Shown one piece after another: positions 7,970-19,200 of a stretch of 64,000 nucleotides of DNA (position 1 is the stretch's first letter; the number at the start of each line of letters is the position of its first letter). This DNA is from Cellulosilyticum sp. Lineage in GTDB: Bacteria > Bacillota > Clostridia > Lachnospirales > Cellulosilyticaceae. The stretch is taken from assembly GCA_015058045.1 (NCBI GenBank), contig SVDC01000010.1:1-64000 (forward strand), read 5' to 3'. The translations under genes and the position numbers were made by a program. The notes beneath the pieces are model-generated. The model searched no databases and had not been told where the DNA came from. It was given only the letters and a program-made list of their open reading frames with translations.

Positions 7970-10543
7970 TTAATCTTCTTCTTTGATATCGTCATTGTTC
8001 TTCTCTATGTTTTCTACTAACTCTTGCTCTTCCATAAAACAATTCTTTGTTAATGACTGATTTTCTTCTCCTTGCAGTACCTGACTCTTTTCTTCCCTAA
8101 ATAATATGTATTTCTTCTCAAAATGTTCTTCTAATACCCCTTCCATTTTTTCCAAAGACTGTTCCACTTCTTCGGGAAATATGATATAGCTTGGCATTAA
8201 TTTCCGAACAACTTCCATTGATGCTTCCGTGGATACATTGTGTGTCTTAAAGGTTTCCTGAATGTTAGTAGGCTTGTCTTTTTGACTCGTATAAAGAACC
8301 ATCCCACCTCCTATACCTACGACACCTACTAGGCCTAGAGCAGTTACTAGTTTGCCATGGGCTACAAGCCATTTGGTAAAGCTAGGCTTTAAAGCCTCTA
8401 AAATTTTATTGCATAATGCCTTTGTTTTGGCTTGTCCCCCCAATTTGGTCTCAATTAAATTACGATTAATCTTTCCCTCCCTCTTCTTAAGACTAACAAA
8501 GAAATGAATAACTTGCTCATCAAACCGACTTTTATCAACATACATCTCCTGCCCTTTGATCCAAATAATAAATTCTAATGCCACTTCCATCTGAATAGCT
8601 CTTAAATAATGAAGCACTCTCTTCATATTTAAAACAGGCTTATTCGTTTCAGGATGCATTTCTAAAAAGGCGTAAACGAGCATATAAAAATCACTTTTTC
8701 GTATGCTTTTTTTATAAAATACTTTAATCAGTTCTTGTACTTTATTAGAAACCCTAATTTTGTTTGGACTCATACAGCTTATATCCGTTTTCAGTTTTTG
8801 ATAATTTTGAATCACTTCATAGTTTTCTAGTGGATAGCTTCGATTAAATTTCAATTTGCACAAAGCAGCTTCACTTTTAATCTCGCTAAGCTGAATATGC
8901 TCTAAGTAGTAGTACTCTCCTTGCTCTACTAGATTAGTATAGATGTTTTGTTGACGCCCAGCTCCCCAACTCTGTAATTGTTCTAAAAATCTATTTAAAT
9001 CTTCTACCTTTCTTAGAGCACTGCTAAATTTTTCATAAACCACCTGAGTATAGTATTGGTCTTTCCACAAAATAAAGCCTACTTCTTCAAATCGTTCCAT
9101 CTGCTCCATCAGTTCCTCTAATCTTTGAACATCTTTGAAACTTTCTTGGATTAAATAATAGATAACCTGTTTACGTAGTTCTTCGTTGTTATACATTGCT
9201 TCAAATAAACTTTTATATACCTGCTCATACTGATGAACTTCATCTAGCACCTTATAAATGTAAGCATACTCTTTATTTCTACTACTAATCGTTAGTAGGT
9301 ACAATAAAATCTGGATACAGTGCTCTTCCTGCTCTCTATTTCTACAATAATTTAGCTTAAATTGAAGTAATGCTCTAAGCTCATCCTGCTGAATCAATTG
9401 ATTACGCCCTATTTCTTCTTGTAATAAGCTAATGATATATTCCATGACCTCAAAAAGTTCTTTTCGTATCTCATCTATTTGCTGAATTTGCATATCATTT
9501 AAAAGCTGAGTCATTAGACCATTTCGTATTTTAGGATTAGATAAGTCATAGGCTTTATGTGCCCTTAAACACATACTCATTTCAAATAGAACAATGACCC
9601 TGTTATAAAATGCTATGGTACGCTGACTTTTATCTTTCAGAGTAGCAGACAAGCTTTGTATCCAATGGTTAATTTTCTCCCATGCCATTTTATTTTTACT
9701 ATAGTATATAGCACCTTTAATATAAGGTTCTTCTTCCACATTCCCTTCCATCTCAGGGTACTTCTTATGTACAAAATCAAAAATGAGTTCTTTTCCTGTC
9801 TTAGTATCATAACGCAGGGTATTTTTATCTAAAAAAGTAATTTGAATCCCCTTTTTAGCCTCTACTTTATTGGCATAAGTACAGATACCTAAGCCTTCTG
9901 TAACTTGCCAAGGCAAAACAGTATAAAGATGATATAATAATGCCTTTGCCATCTCTCCTAATTCTTCAATTGCCACATCTAATACAATGAAAATCTTCTT
10001 TTTAGAAATAGCAGCAATTAATGTGGCATAAATCAGTTTACAAAACACTTCGTTGGTTATACCTAATTTTCCAAAAAGACGTTCTCGCTCTATGAAATAG
10101 GGATTATTCCCATCATAAGGAACCCCTGCTAGAGTAGGTAGCTCTCGCCCTTCTCCGCTATTAAAACCGGTTTGAAACCCTGTAATCCCAAAAAGTTTTT
10201 CGGGCTCTTTCATAAAACGATGTTTCTCATATTCAGAGAGAATCAAGTTATGCATAAAGAAGGTGGAACGCATGCCTGTAAAATCTTGCGCCTTATAAAC
10301 AGCTTGTCCTACAATAAGTTCGCCAGACTCCCCTGGCATAATGATCATATTAGGTGGATATTTAGCTTCATTTTGCTCCCCGACTTGCTGAAGCTCACTG
10401 GGAATATCATAGCTACATAAAGGATGAAGCACCTTTTTGATATAGTCTAGTTTCAGCTGAGATGACTTGGCAACAGTATCATAGCCATCTGTTTGATTAA
10501 ATACCCCACCCCGTTCTCTTGTGTAGTATTGTTGCTCAATCAT
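7970..10543 (-). CDS. GAP1-like GTPase-associated protein with C-terminal membrane anchor
   Basis: The protein has 857 aa. The N-terminal 150 residues (YYTRERGGVF, the NMIIMPGESGELIVGQ strand pair, RSTFFMHNLIL) resemble what Pfam calls the GTPase-associated protein 1 N-terminal domain, by memory of the family only. A long alpha-helical middle follows, then one transmembrane helix (about 730-752, glycine-rich) and an acidic tail of about 105 residues ending in DDIKEED. It is the last gene of the operon, and its start lies 1 bp from the stop of the P-loop GTPase. The tight pairing suggests it is the GTPase's partner or regulator at the membrane. No catalytic motif is visible. Confidence 0.65.
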   Translation of the reverse strand: MIEQQYYTRERGGVFNQTDGYDTVAKSSQLKLDYIKKVLHPLCSYDIPSELQQVGEQNEAKYPPNMIIMPGESGELIVGQAVYKAQDFTGMRSTFFMHNLILSEYEKHRFMKEPEKLFGITGFQTGFNSGEGRELPTLAGVPYDGNNPYFIERERLFGKLGITNEVFCKLIYATLIAAISKKKIFIVLDVAIEELGEMAKALLYHLYTVLPWQVTEGLGICTYANKVEAKKGIQITFLDKNTLRYDTKTGKELIFDFVHKKYPEMEGNVEEEPYIKGAIYYSKNKMAWEKINHWIQSLSATLKDKSQRTIAFYNRVIVLFEMSMCLRAHKAYDLSNPKIRNGLMTQLLNDMQIQQIDEIRKELFEVMEYIISLLQEEIGRNQLIQQDELRALLQFKLNYCRNREQEEHCIQILLYLLTISSRNKEYAYIYKVLDEVHQYEQVYKSLFEAMYNNEELRKQVIYYLIQESFKDVQRLEELMEQMERFEEVGFILWKDQYYTQVVYEKFSSALRKVEDLNRFLEQLQSWGAGRQQNIYTNLVEQGEYYYLEHIQLSEIKSEAALCKLKFNRSYPLENYEVIQNYQKLKTDISCMSPNKIRVSNKVQELIKVFYKKSIRKSDFYMLVYAFLEMHPETNKPVLNMKRVLHYLRAIQMEVALEFIIWIKGQEMYVDKSRFDEQVIHFFVSLKKREGKINRNLIETKLGGQAKTKALCNKILEALKPSFTKWLVAHGKLVTALGLVGVVGIGGGMVLYTSQKDKPTNIQETFKTHNVSTEASMEVVRKLMPSYIIFPEEVEQSLEKMEGVLEEHFEKKYILFREEKSQVLQGEENQSLTKNCFMEEQELVENIEKNNDDIKEED

Positions 10544-10544
10544 C

Positions 10545-11813
10545 CTATTTCACCTTCTCACTTTGAATGTAGCCTAGTTTATAAAGTAACCATAAGAAAG
10601 GTTCATCTACACGCATAGGTTGAATCACCCCTTCTAACCTTCCTTGTACTGGATTTTGCCCTAGAGAAGAAACTGCAAAATAACCTACATTATTAAAATG
10701 AACTTCTATGGCATCTAAGAAAGCTAAATCCACTTGCTCCATGAAATGATAGATTTCTCCGCTAATATTTTCATATTCATTCATATCAAAATAACCTTTA
10801 TGCTCATAGTTTCTAAAGACATTACTATTAGGTCTTAAGTAGGTTGCATCCTCTCTTGCTAATTGTTCTAACATATCACTCTTGGTAACCACCACCGCTG
10901 TTGGGGTAGAAGTTCTACCATCCTCACGACTTCCAATAAAATTTTCCCCTAAAGTAACTACTACATCCCTAGACTCTTGGTATTTAGATGTAACGTCTCC
11001 TTCTACTGCCCCTTGGCTTAAAAGGATTTTGCTACGGATGCTTGAAAGCTGAAGTGGGTCCACTAAGAATAAAATTCCCTCTGCATTTTTTATATGATTG
11101 GCATACAGATCCAAGTAATCCTCCTCTACCATCCCTTCACCTGCCACATCAAAAAACACTAAGCTAAGAGGTGGCTTACTGGTATCTTTAAATTTAAACT
11201 GATAAATAAAAGGCTCTTGTTTTCGCTCTTTTTGAGTTGACTCAATTAAAACATTTTGAGAAAAAAGCGGGTCTATGTACTGCGCACGAAAACGTCTGCT
11301 CGTATCACTACTAATAGGCATACAAGCTGCATCAAAATTATGAGCTGTAACTGTTTCTAAGGTATGAATTAAAGAGGCCATATAGACAGACTTCCCAACC
11401 TGTGATGCACCAATAATAGCAATAATATTACTTGGTGCACGACCTGCTGAATAAGGTAAGTCGTTATGACAAAATGGACACAGTCTCTTTTTAGTTTCCA
11501 CGTTGTATTTATCTCTTATGCTAATAAGCACCTCATCCACATAGTTTTTATTTTCTTCTGGAAAAAGTTTAGGATAAATGATTGCCTCCATTTCCTCGCT
11601 GCCTTCTAAGCCAAACTTCTCTAGATATTCATTAAGCTTTACATCCTCTTGAAGGCAATACTCCTCATCCTCTTCCTTGAAATGTGCTGCCCTAAAAACA
11701 ACAGAATCTGGACTAAATTTATTAAAACAATGTGGGCATACAATTGGAAATTTCTTAATAACAGGTGTGTCTTCTTTTCTAATGCCTGCTAGTAAATTTT
11801 TAATAAATGACAT
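10545..11813 (-). CDS. Zinc-ribbon P-loop GTPase, double-GTPase (DO-GTPase2-like)
   Basis: This 422-aa protein has a split zinc ribbon near the N-terminus (CPHC at 26-29, CPFC at 112-115). A GTPase domain follows: P-loop GASQVGKS (135-142), DxxG-type DVAG (222-225) and base-recognition TKSD (310-313, in place of NKxD). This combination matches the TRAFAC-class GTPases found beside GAP1 proteins in predicted bacterial conflict systems. It has no transmembrane segment, so it is cytoplasmic and probably recruited to the membrane by its partners. The sequence supports nucleotide binding; the process it drives is unknown. Confidence 0.75.
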   Translation of the reverse strand: MSFIKNLLAGIRKEDTPVIKKFPIVCPHCFNKFSPDSVVFRAAHFKEEDEEYCLQEDVKLNEYLEKFGLEGSEEMEAIIYPKLFPEENKNYVDEVLISIRDKYNVETKKRLCPFCHNDLPYSAGRAPSNIIAIIGASQVGKSVYMASLIHTLETVTAHNFDAACMPISSDTSRRFRAQYIDPLFSQNVLIESTQKERKQEPFIYQFKFKDTSKPPLSLVFFDVAGEGMVEEDYLDLYANHIKNAEGILFLVDPLQLSSIRSKILLSQGAVEGDVTSKYQESRDVVVTLGENFIGSREDGRTSTPTAVVVTKSDMLEQLAREDATYLRPNSNVFRNYEHKGYFDMNEYENISGEIYHFMEQVDLAFLDAIEVHFNNVGYFAVSSLGQNPVQGRLEGVIQPMRVDEPFLWLLYKLGYIQSEKVK

Positions 11814-11830
11814 GTTTGTGACTCCTCCCT

Positions 11831-12463
11831 TTAACTCTTTATAATTCGATAAGCTTCTTTATACGGTACTGCATCTGTAAGATAGATTCTAATATACTCA
11901 TCTTTATCGACTTCTATTTCTGGTAAGGATTGCTCTCCTGCCTCAAAATCTACAATAAATTCAAAGCACATTCCATCTTTTAGGCCAACTGGAATACTCC
12001 CCTTCTTTTTAACATAGTTTAAATACTGCCTAGGTACAGGCACTTCACAAAACACCTGCATTTGTATGAGTTTACGAGAACTCCACAATTTCTTTTTTTC
12101 TTTAATTTCATAACGAATTTCTATTTGGTGACCAATAACCTCTATTTCATTAAGATGCTCTAAATCGTTTAGCACATAGCTTTCTGCCCCTTCTTGTATA
12201 TAGGGACATAAGATATACTTACTCATGGCACTACCTAAATCTGGATCACTCCATCCTCCAAAGCGAGCATACTCATCTCTTGTATATTTTCTATAAGGTT
12301 TTTCCCACTGTATAGGCTGCTCCTCTAATACACTTTGTTTATAAATATAGAGATTTTCTAAGGTATTAGGCCATTTAAAAGTTAGCTTAACCTGCCCCTT
12401 CTCCACCTCTGCTTTAAGCTCTGTGATTTTAATGTCTCCATCCTGTGCCCATCTTACTTCCAT
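11831..12463 (-). CDS. Beta-rich protein of unknown function in the GTPase/tubulin operon
   Basis: This 210-aa protein has no signal peptide or membrane helix. The sequence alternates short hydrophobic and charged runs (for example KGQVKLTFKWP and QIEIRYEIKEKKK), which suggests one or two beta-sandwich domains. I do not recognise a family. It sits 17 bp upstream of the GTPase gene and 45 bp downstream of the polytopic VWA gene, so it is part of the same transcript. A role as an adaptor between the membrane VWA protein and the GTPase is a guess from position. Confidence 0.6.
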   Translation of the reverse strand: MEVRWAQDGDIKITELKAEVEKGQVKLTFKWPNTLENLYIYKQSVLEEQPIQWEKPYRKYTRDEYARFGGWSDPDLGSAMSKYILCPYIQEGAESYVLNDLEHLNEIEVIGHQIEIRYEIKEKKKLWSSRKLIQMQVFCEVPVPRQYLNYVKKKGSIPVGLKDGMCFEFIVDFEAGEQSLPEIEVDKDEYIRIYLTDAVPYKEAYRIIKS

Positions 12464-12508
12464 GTAAATTGCCTCCCTAGCCTCATTGTTTCAATCTATT
12501 TTACTCTT

Positions 12509-13711
12509 TTATGCAGCTCTGGTCCCATGATAGCTTTCTTTAAAAGTAATACACCAAGTAAAACTCATGAGCCCAACACCTATAAAGAACCAATAAACAA
12601 GTCTTACTATTGGTGATGATAACCCATTAGTAAACAGATTTTCTGCCAAAAGACCACTTATACCCCCACTGATAAGCGCTCCTATCAGCATACCTTTAAC
12701 GAGATACTTATTATCAAACATAATACCTAACCCCAATGCCATTAGAAGTGCTATGCCTATTAAGAAAACAACACGTAACACTTTATGTAATGAAGACTCT
12801 ATATAAGCACCTGTACGTGGGGTAATAATGGTTCCTTTCTGCTCATCATATTGAATCATGCTAAATACCTCATTTAGCATAGTCGTATCGGAAGTACTGT
12901 AGTACACACCATCTGTAAGTTGTGCAATCTCTTGCAGATAAGCTTCTGCTGAAGGATCTGTATACATCATGCCAATAGTATAAACAGGAATATCATGTGC
13001 AACATAGTCCTGAACCAGTTTAGGTATGTTATAAGCTGAGTCATCCGTTGGTGCGCCATCTGAAATCAAAATCAAACTTGCACCTCTTCCTGTATTTTCA
13101 ATAAGCTGATAGGATTCTTCCATCACCTTTGAAATTCCTGTTTGACCATCATTTTGAATGGCTAATGCACTAATCTTTGTTTTAAAAGCTTCTTTTTCCT
13201 CTTTAGTTGTAACCTCTGTAAAATCAAGTGCTAGAGTAGGCTCTTCATTAAAAGTCATCATTGCTACACGTTTAGTCCCTTTTAAGTGGTCAATAAAACT
13301 ACTTATTGCTCTAAAGCGTTCTCCATTTGGGTCTGTAGTATCCATACTACTAGATCGGTCTACTGCAATGACAATATCTTGAATGGTTTTGGGTTCATTA
13401 ATTTTAAGCCCATAGACTACTTGAAATAATCCTGCTATAATGCCCACCAACACTAATGTAGATGGAATCCATAATTTTAAAGAGGTTTTAAAGTATTGTT
13501 CTTTCCATCTATATCCAATAAGCTGAGGTGATACCTTCTGCGAAGCTACTATCATAATACCTATCATCATAGCCCCTACTCCAAAATAGATACCAACCTT
13601 TAGATAATCTGCTAATCCTAAGTGCAAAATAAGTTCTCCTAAAAGAAAAGCTATTCCCGCACCTATGATACAAAAGAGTACAGCTAACCCACTAAAACGT
13701 TTTGCTCCCAT
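12509..13711 (-). CDS. Polytopic membrane protein with VWA domain
   Basis: This 400-aa protein has three N-terminal transmembrane helices (about 8-28, 37-56, 80-100). A von Willebrand factor A domain follows (about 112-285) with an intact MIDAS start, DRSSSM (118-123), and then three or four more helices at the C-terminus. By the positive-inside rule the VWA domain should face outside, though this is an inference. The intact MIDAS suggests divalent-metal-dependent ligand binding. It is the second VWA protein of the operon. The 136-bp gap upstream holds no clear terminator, only a 12-bp direct repeat. Confidence 0.85.
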   Translation of the reverse strand: MGAKRFSGLAVLFCIIGAGIAFLLGELILHLGLADYLKVGIYFGVGAMMIGIMIVASQKVSPQLIGYRWKEQYFKTSLKLWIPSTLVLVGIIAGLFQVVYGLKINEPKTIQDIVIAVDRSSSMDTTDPNGERFRAISSFIDHLKGTKRVAMMTFNEEPTLALDFTEVTTKEEKEAFKTKISALAIQNDGQTGISKVMEESYQLIENTGRGASLILISDGAPTDDSAYNIPKLVQDYVAHDIPVYTIGMMYTDPSAEAYLQEIAQLTDGVYYSTSDTTMLNEVFSMIQYDEQKGTIITPRTGAYIESSLHKVLRVVFLIGIALLMALGLGIMFDNKYLVKGMLIGALISGGISGLLAENLFTNGLSSPIVRLVYWFFIGVGLMSFTWCITFKESYHGTRAA

Positions 13712-13847
13712 TTGATTGCTCCTTTCAACTCTTTTCTCTCTTAAACTTTCTATGGCTATCTTCTTTGTAATCCCTATATTAATCAGTCACTTTCTTATCT
13801 TACACATACTAATGAGCTATCTTCTTTAGAATATACATTCCAATAAG

Positions 13848-16169
13848 TTAGTTTTCACTATGAAAAACGTAGCCTTTTTCCTTATAGGCATCATAATAAC
13901 GCTTTGCAGATTTGGTATAAACCAAGTCCTCTAGTCTAAAGCCTCCCATAATTTGCAATTTCTCTATAACATTATGACGCTGATCATGAAGGGTACCAAT
14001 CTTATAACTACGGCTACTTTGATCACGTTTATAGGCATACTCAATAAACTCACTTTGCCTATTGCCAAGGAAATATTTTTCTATATATCGATGAGATGTC
14101 AAAGTAGTATCCAAATATACACAAGGCTTTGAGTTTTCCTCCAAGCTTTCATAAAGCATTTCATAGAGTTCACTTTTTGACACAATTTCTGTTTCTTCAT
14201 AATCAACCATCATATTGGCTCTTGCCAGAAGCTCTTCTTCAAAAGAAAGATTAAAGTACTTTTCTTCTCCTAAAATTTCTTGGCAAGCAATTTTTCCTAA
14301 TCTACTAATGATTGTCTCTTCACTCTCAGTCAAAAGCGAACTTCCCATGTATTTTTCTTCCAATAAAAAATGGCTACCTTTTGTCTGTTTCAAATTTTCT
14401 ATCTGTTTTCCTATGAGCCTTTCATAATACTCCTTTACATTTTGAACCAGATACTCTTCTTCATAACGATTAGCTTCTTCTATCATTTCTAAAAGTAAGC
14501 TTTCTACTTGCTCTAATTTTTTTAGCTGCTCTTGTAAGCTTTTTTCAAAGCTTACAAGAGCTCCTTGCAGACCTTCTAGTACTATCAGTTTTAAAGATTC
14601 TAACTCATAGTTATATCTTGCTATATAGACCTCTTCAATTAAGTAGTCTTTTACCTCTTGCAGATACTTCTTATCTAATAAGCCAAAATTACCTCCTACA
14701 CACTGACCAACAATTCTATTTTCTTTTTCTTTCACGTCTGCTTCAAACCGTTTCATTTGATATTGATATTTCTCTTTTTGTGCTTCTAAGGTACTATATG
14801 CCTCTGATTTTAGAAGCTGACTTATAGCAAAAGGGCCATATTCGGGGTGATGGACTAAGTTCCTTATCCAGTTTTCTCTAAGCTTTGATTCCTGTAAGGC
14901 ATCCGTTATCCTTCTTTTTGCCACCTCTATAAAATTAGCTTTAAAAAAAGCTTTAGCACTCTCTCCATATAAACTCACTTCTACATCCAAAAAGGTATCC
15001 TGCTTAATAGCCTTAAAACTTCCTCCCCTAGAAATCAGACTTCTCATTTCACCTAAGCCTTCTTTACTAGGCATACAACGTTTAACTAAAGCTTCTATTT
15101 TACTTTCGCTTAAACCTACTTGATCTATTAAAGCATTTCCCCTATCTTGCCCTATCTCATAAGTCAGCTCTTTTTTATAACACTTAAATAGAGCATATAG
15201 CACCGTTAAGTAAATCCCTTGTCCCGGTTTCTTCACCTTTGCAAGTCTAGCTGTACAATAACGCTGCTGTGCATCTTCCTGAATATTCGTTATAAAAGTA
15301 TTGTAATTATACTGCTCTCTTGCTTCTTCCAGCTCCATAGCTTCTTGTTGCCTATTTTTTAGAAGGTTAACAGTCACAATAGTTTCATAATGTGTTTTTC
15401 TTGCCTCATTAATCCGCTGCCCATTTTCCTTTTGATCTGATAAAAGATACACTAGTTGAAAAAGCCTACCATTATGTACTGTCATCAGCTTCATTTCATC
15501 CTCTAATAATTCTGTGGCTCTTTCATAATGATAGTTACTACTTTCATAGTCATTTAAGTCTTGAAACAAACTATAACTTAAGGCTTTTTGAAATGGCGTT
15601 GCATCTTCTTCTGTTGCATCCAGAAGTACAAATAAATCCATAAAAACTTGCTTGAAACTTTGCTCCAATCTATTTTTAAGAAGGATGCTTACATCTGATA
15701 AGATACCATTTAATGGATCACTCGCTTTGGTAATCACACTAATGTGCATTTGCTCCCAGTAGCTAAAGACCTTATTTTTTTCTGAAATACGCTGACTGAG
15801 TGCTGTTATCTTCTGATTAAGGACTTTTAAAAATGCCTCTTGCTCTAAGAGCTGACTTAGCTCTCCTCTATCTTTTAAAGTTCCTTTTTCATTTAAAGCA
15901 GTTTCATCTATAGGAATCCAAATTTCTTCTGGATTTATCTCTTCACTTCTTCTAGTACTTATCCCTAGATAAACAACGCCCTCACTATTATTCATACTTT
16001 CTGCTACTGCTTTTTTTAGCGTCTTAATATCTTCCTGTACCTGCTCACCTAAAAGTACAAAAACCAAAGGAGCCTTCATTCGTAGATTATGATGTCTGAG
16101 CACTTCTTCATCATAATGCCTCGCGAAGTCATCTGCATTTTGCACCAGTGTCTGTTTAATTGCTGTCAT
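13848..16169 (-). CDS. Large helical protein of unknown function, tubulin-operon partner
   Basis: From the start chosen here it has 773 aa. An upstream in-frame ATG at 16211 has no ribosome-binding site, whereas the ATG at 16169 has GGGAGG ten bases before it. The first about 70 residues contain two beta strands (APLVFVLLG and GVVYLGIST) that suggest a small alpha/beta start. The rest is largely alpha-helical with long Lys/Glu/Gln-rich stretches likely to form coiled coils (about 460-600). No membrane segment or known motif is seen. It directly follows the tubulin-like gene, so a filament-binding or cargo role is possible but unproven. Confidence 0.65.
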   Translation of the reverse strand: MTAIKQTLVQNADDFARHYDEEVLRHHNLRMKAPLVFVLLGEQVQEDIKTLKKAVAESMNNSEGVVYLGISTRRSEEINPEEIWIPIDETALNEKGTLKDRGELSQLLEQEAFLKVLNQKITALSQRISEKNKVFSYWEQMHISVITKASDPLNGILSDVSILLKNRLEQSFKQVFMDLFVLLDATEEDATPFQKALSYSLFQDLNDYESSNYHYERATELLEDEMKLMTVHNGRLFQLVYLLSDQKENGQRINEARKTHYETIVTVNLLKNRQQEAMELEEAREQYNYNTFITNIQEDAQQRYCTARLAKVKKPGQGIYLTVLYALFKCYKKELTYEIGQDRGNALIDQVGLSESKIEALVKRCMPSKEGLGEMRSLISRGGSFKAIKQDTFLDVEVSLYGESAKAFFKANFIEVAKRRITDALQESKLRENWIRNLVHHPEYGPFAISQLLKSEAYSTLEAQKEKYQYQMKRFEADVKEKENRIVGQCVGGNFGLLDKKYLQEVKDYLIEEVYIARYNYELESLKLIVLEGLQGALVSFEKSLQEQLKKLEQVESLLLEMIEEANRYEEEYLVQNVKEYYERLIGKQIENLKQTKGSHFLLEEKYMGSSLLTESEETIISRLGKIACQEILGEEKYFNLSFEEELLARANMMVDYEETEIVSKSELYEMLYESLEENSKPCVYLDTTLTSHRYIEKYFLGNRQSEFIEYAYKRDQSSRSYKIGTLHDQRHNVIEKLQIMGGFRLEDLVYTKSAKRYYDAYKEKGYVFHSEN

Positions 16170-16213
16170 TATGCTCTTTCCTCCCTTATAGGCTTTTTCT
16201 TCTAAAAACATAC

Positions 16214-16267
16214 TTAGGAAGCCTAGAATATAAGGCTTTTTTGCCTTATCTCTATGCTTCCTTCTAA
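16214..16267 (-). promoter_or_regulatory. Stable intercistronic hairpin in the tubulin operon
   Basis: The gap after the tubulin-like stop codon holds a long imperfect hairpin: outer TTAG/CTAA and GAAGC/GCTTC pairs, and an inner ATAAGGC/GCCTTAT stem around a six-base loop. No T-run follows on the minus strand, so it is not a normal terminator. It may protect or process the mRNA and set different levels of the two products. Confidence 0.5.
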
Positions 16268-16274
16268 GTTTTCA

Positions 16275-19200
16275 TTAACTTAATTTCTTCTTAAGTGCCT
16301 TGGTATAACCTAAAATATCTCTATAGAATCCATAGATTTGCTTACCATCTACAATTTCATGAACTTCATCTTCTATTTCCTCACGTCTTTCCCCATAGAC
16401 TGCTAAAATGTCATCCAATCTTTCCATAAGTACCGTAATGTCTTCGCTTTGAGTTAATGCTTTCACTCTCTTTTCTGACTTTCTAATCATAACGGACTTT
16501 AACTTCCCTTCTAAGGCTGTAAATCGTTTATAGAGTTCATATTCTGCATATTTATTAATATCCATCACATTGAGAATCGGGTCATAAAGCTCCTCTTCTT
16601 CATCCTTGTCATAAAGATAAAGGGCGCCTTTTTTATAAAGGGTCTTAGTATATAGCGATTTAACGAAATTCTCGATATTTTTCTCTTCCTCTTTAGCCCC
16701 CTCTACAACCTCTTTAAGCTGAACAATATATGCTTCCATAGCTTCGTATTTTTTAATTTCTTCTTTTAAAATTTGTTTTTGTAATGGATAACGCATAATT
16801 CCTTCAAATGCTAACTCTTCTGAGTAACTATTCATAATGGACTGAATCTCTTTTTCACCCTTTAAGCCATTTGCTACTTGTGCTTCAAAATCATTTAGAG
16901 CATTTTGAATGCTTGTAAAATTAGGTTTAGATAAATCAATGGCATACTGTGCAATCTGAGCCGCTAAATCAAAATCCACTACACGTTTTAGGATATATTG
17001 ATTATTAAGACCTGAGTCTTCTCGCTTTTCAATGATATGGTAGCCTAGCCCTCTCTCAAAAAGTTCCTTTCCCTCTTTCATCAGTTCTTCAATACGTGGA
17101 TTAGAATAGGTATCTCCCCATGCCCCTTGTGGAATAGGTGACGGCAAGCTTACCCAACTCTCCTTGTCTGACATAACCAAATGACGCCCCACACCCTCTC
17201 TGGTATAAATGGTTTCTTCATATAATTTTTCATATGCTTTGAGTGGACCATAAGCATAAAGTGGTACGCCATTACGAGTCGTTACCCAGAAAATACGGTT
17301 AGTTAGCTTACTTTGTCTAAGCGAAAACTTAGCGGCTGAATTTGGATATTTCTCTTGGAAATTTTTAAGCCCTTTATAAATGCTTGGTGTGTTAGCCGGT
17401 ACTGAAACCATGGCATAATAAGGGAAGTTAAACTCTGAACTATTAGTAAGATAAAATAATGGCACTGCATCTCTTGATAACTTGGTTGCAATCTGTTTTT
17501 CCACTAACTCTACTAAAGACTCTTCTTCTCCATACTTCATCACCAAAAACTCTTCCATAGTCTTTGAAATCAAATCTGAGAACTTATCTGTAATAAAATC
17601 TGAAATAGAAGAAATAATATCAATTTCTGATTCATTAATCCACTGGTCTGCTTCTTTTAAAAGCATGCTGGTAAACTCAGAAACCAAAATACTTGCATCA
17701 TATTCATCAATAACCTTATCAATATGTTTTGCCACATCTTTGACACTGACTACATTCCAGTGATAGGTCAGATTTCCCTTTTCATCCACAGACTCATTTG
17801 CCTGAATCAAAATTTGCCCATCTTTTTTAAAGATGCCATTTAAAGTATTTAAAATCTCCGTAAAGACAGCATAAAATTGATTATTTCTTTCGATTAAAAG
17901 CATTCTTAAATCTTCATAAGCTGCTATCATTTTTGTAAACTTTTCTATATCTGCACGTAAGAAATACTCAGAAACTTTACTGTCTATATAGTCATTTTTC
18001 TTTTTCTCCTTAGAGATAAAGGCCGATCTTGCATCCTGCATTTTTTCTATAGCATTTTCTATTTGATAATCTATTTGCTGAGGTAATTTTGCCAGTTGTT
18101 CTTTTAAGGTCACAATATTTGCCTCAATGGTTTTCACTAGGCAGAAACCTTCTTTGTTCACAAGTACATTTGAAGCATATACTGGTCCAAACTCTGGACT
18201 TACAAAGAGCCTTTTTATCTCATCGAAAACAGATTCTTTGAGTTCATTAGGCAGCTGCTGAGCTGCATGATTAAAGGCTTCTCTGGCCTTTAATAAGAAA
18301 TTATTTTCTAGTTCCACATCTATATTTACAGCTTGCGTCTTAATCACATTATGATAAGAAAAAGCTTCTCTAGACTCAAATCCTGGAAGGGCTTCTGGTA
18401 CATTTTGCTCAAAACGTCTACATACACTATCCATATCTAACCCGAGTCTTCTTGCCATATCCCCTACTTCTTCTTCCGTTGGCACAGCGCCAAACATCCC
18501 TTGAATACGTTCAAATACTCTAAATGCCATATAAGTAGTCATCTCTTCAATAGGTAAAATAGAGGCAGAAGCACCAATAATATTGTATTTATAATTTGCT
18601 GGAAGTGTGGCTTCTCGCATTTGCTTAATATTGGTTTCAATATTGCTAATATAATCATGGATGGCAAACTCTTCACCTGACTGTTTATCTTCACTTGCCA
18701 TAAAGTTCGTGATATTTTCTGCTGTGACATTCATGCAGTAATCATAAGCATTATGAATGGTTTTACCCTCTGTATCGGTAGCTGAAATCAAGTGGCAAAG
18801 ATCAAAAGGTGGCATGCCTGTATCCACACTTAAGCGTGTGCCATACTCTTGCTTAAAATGCTCTCTACGTTCTTCAATATTCATCCAATAATCTAATTCT
18901 TTTAATGCAGCGTATCCATTTTTCTTAATGTATTCCTGAGTATGTATACTAAGCGATGGGTTTGCCAAATTGACATCTGGTGTAAATAAGTAACCCATAA
19001 TATCGGAACGGTCAATACCACTACCACCTGCTTCAAGGTCTAATATTGCCCTGGTAATGTAAGCAATATCCAAGAAACAGCCACTACCTGTTCCTCCTGA
19101 AAGACCTGTTAAGATAAAGATATAAATCTTTCTATCCGTTCCTTTTTGAAGTTCTTTAACCTTTTTTTGAATGGCATCTACTACCTGATTAATCTTCGTA

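Noticed and set aside
13755-13827. A 12-bp direct repeat (GCTATCTTCTTT) upstream of the polytopic VWA gene
   Set aside because: Only two AT-rich copies with no promoter or palindrome; too weak to call an operator. A 10-base similarity with the aprA leader near 39135 is probably chance.
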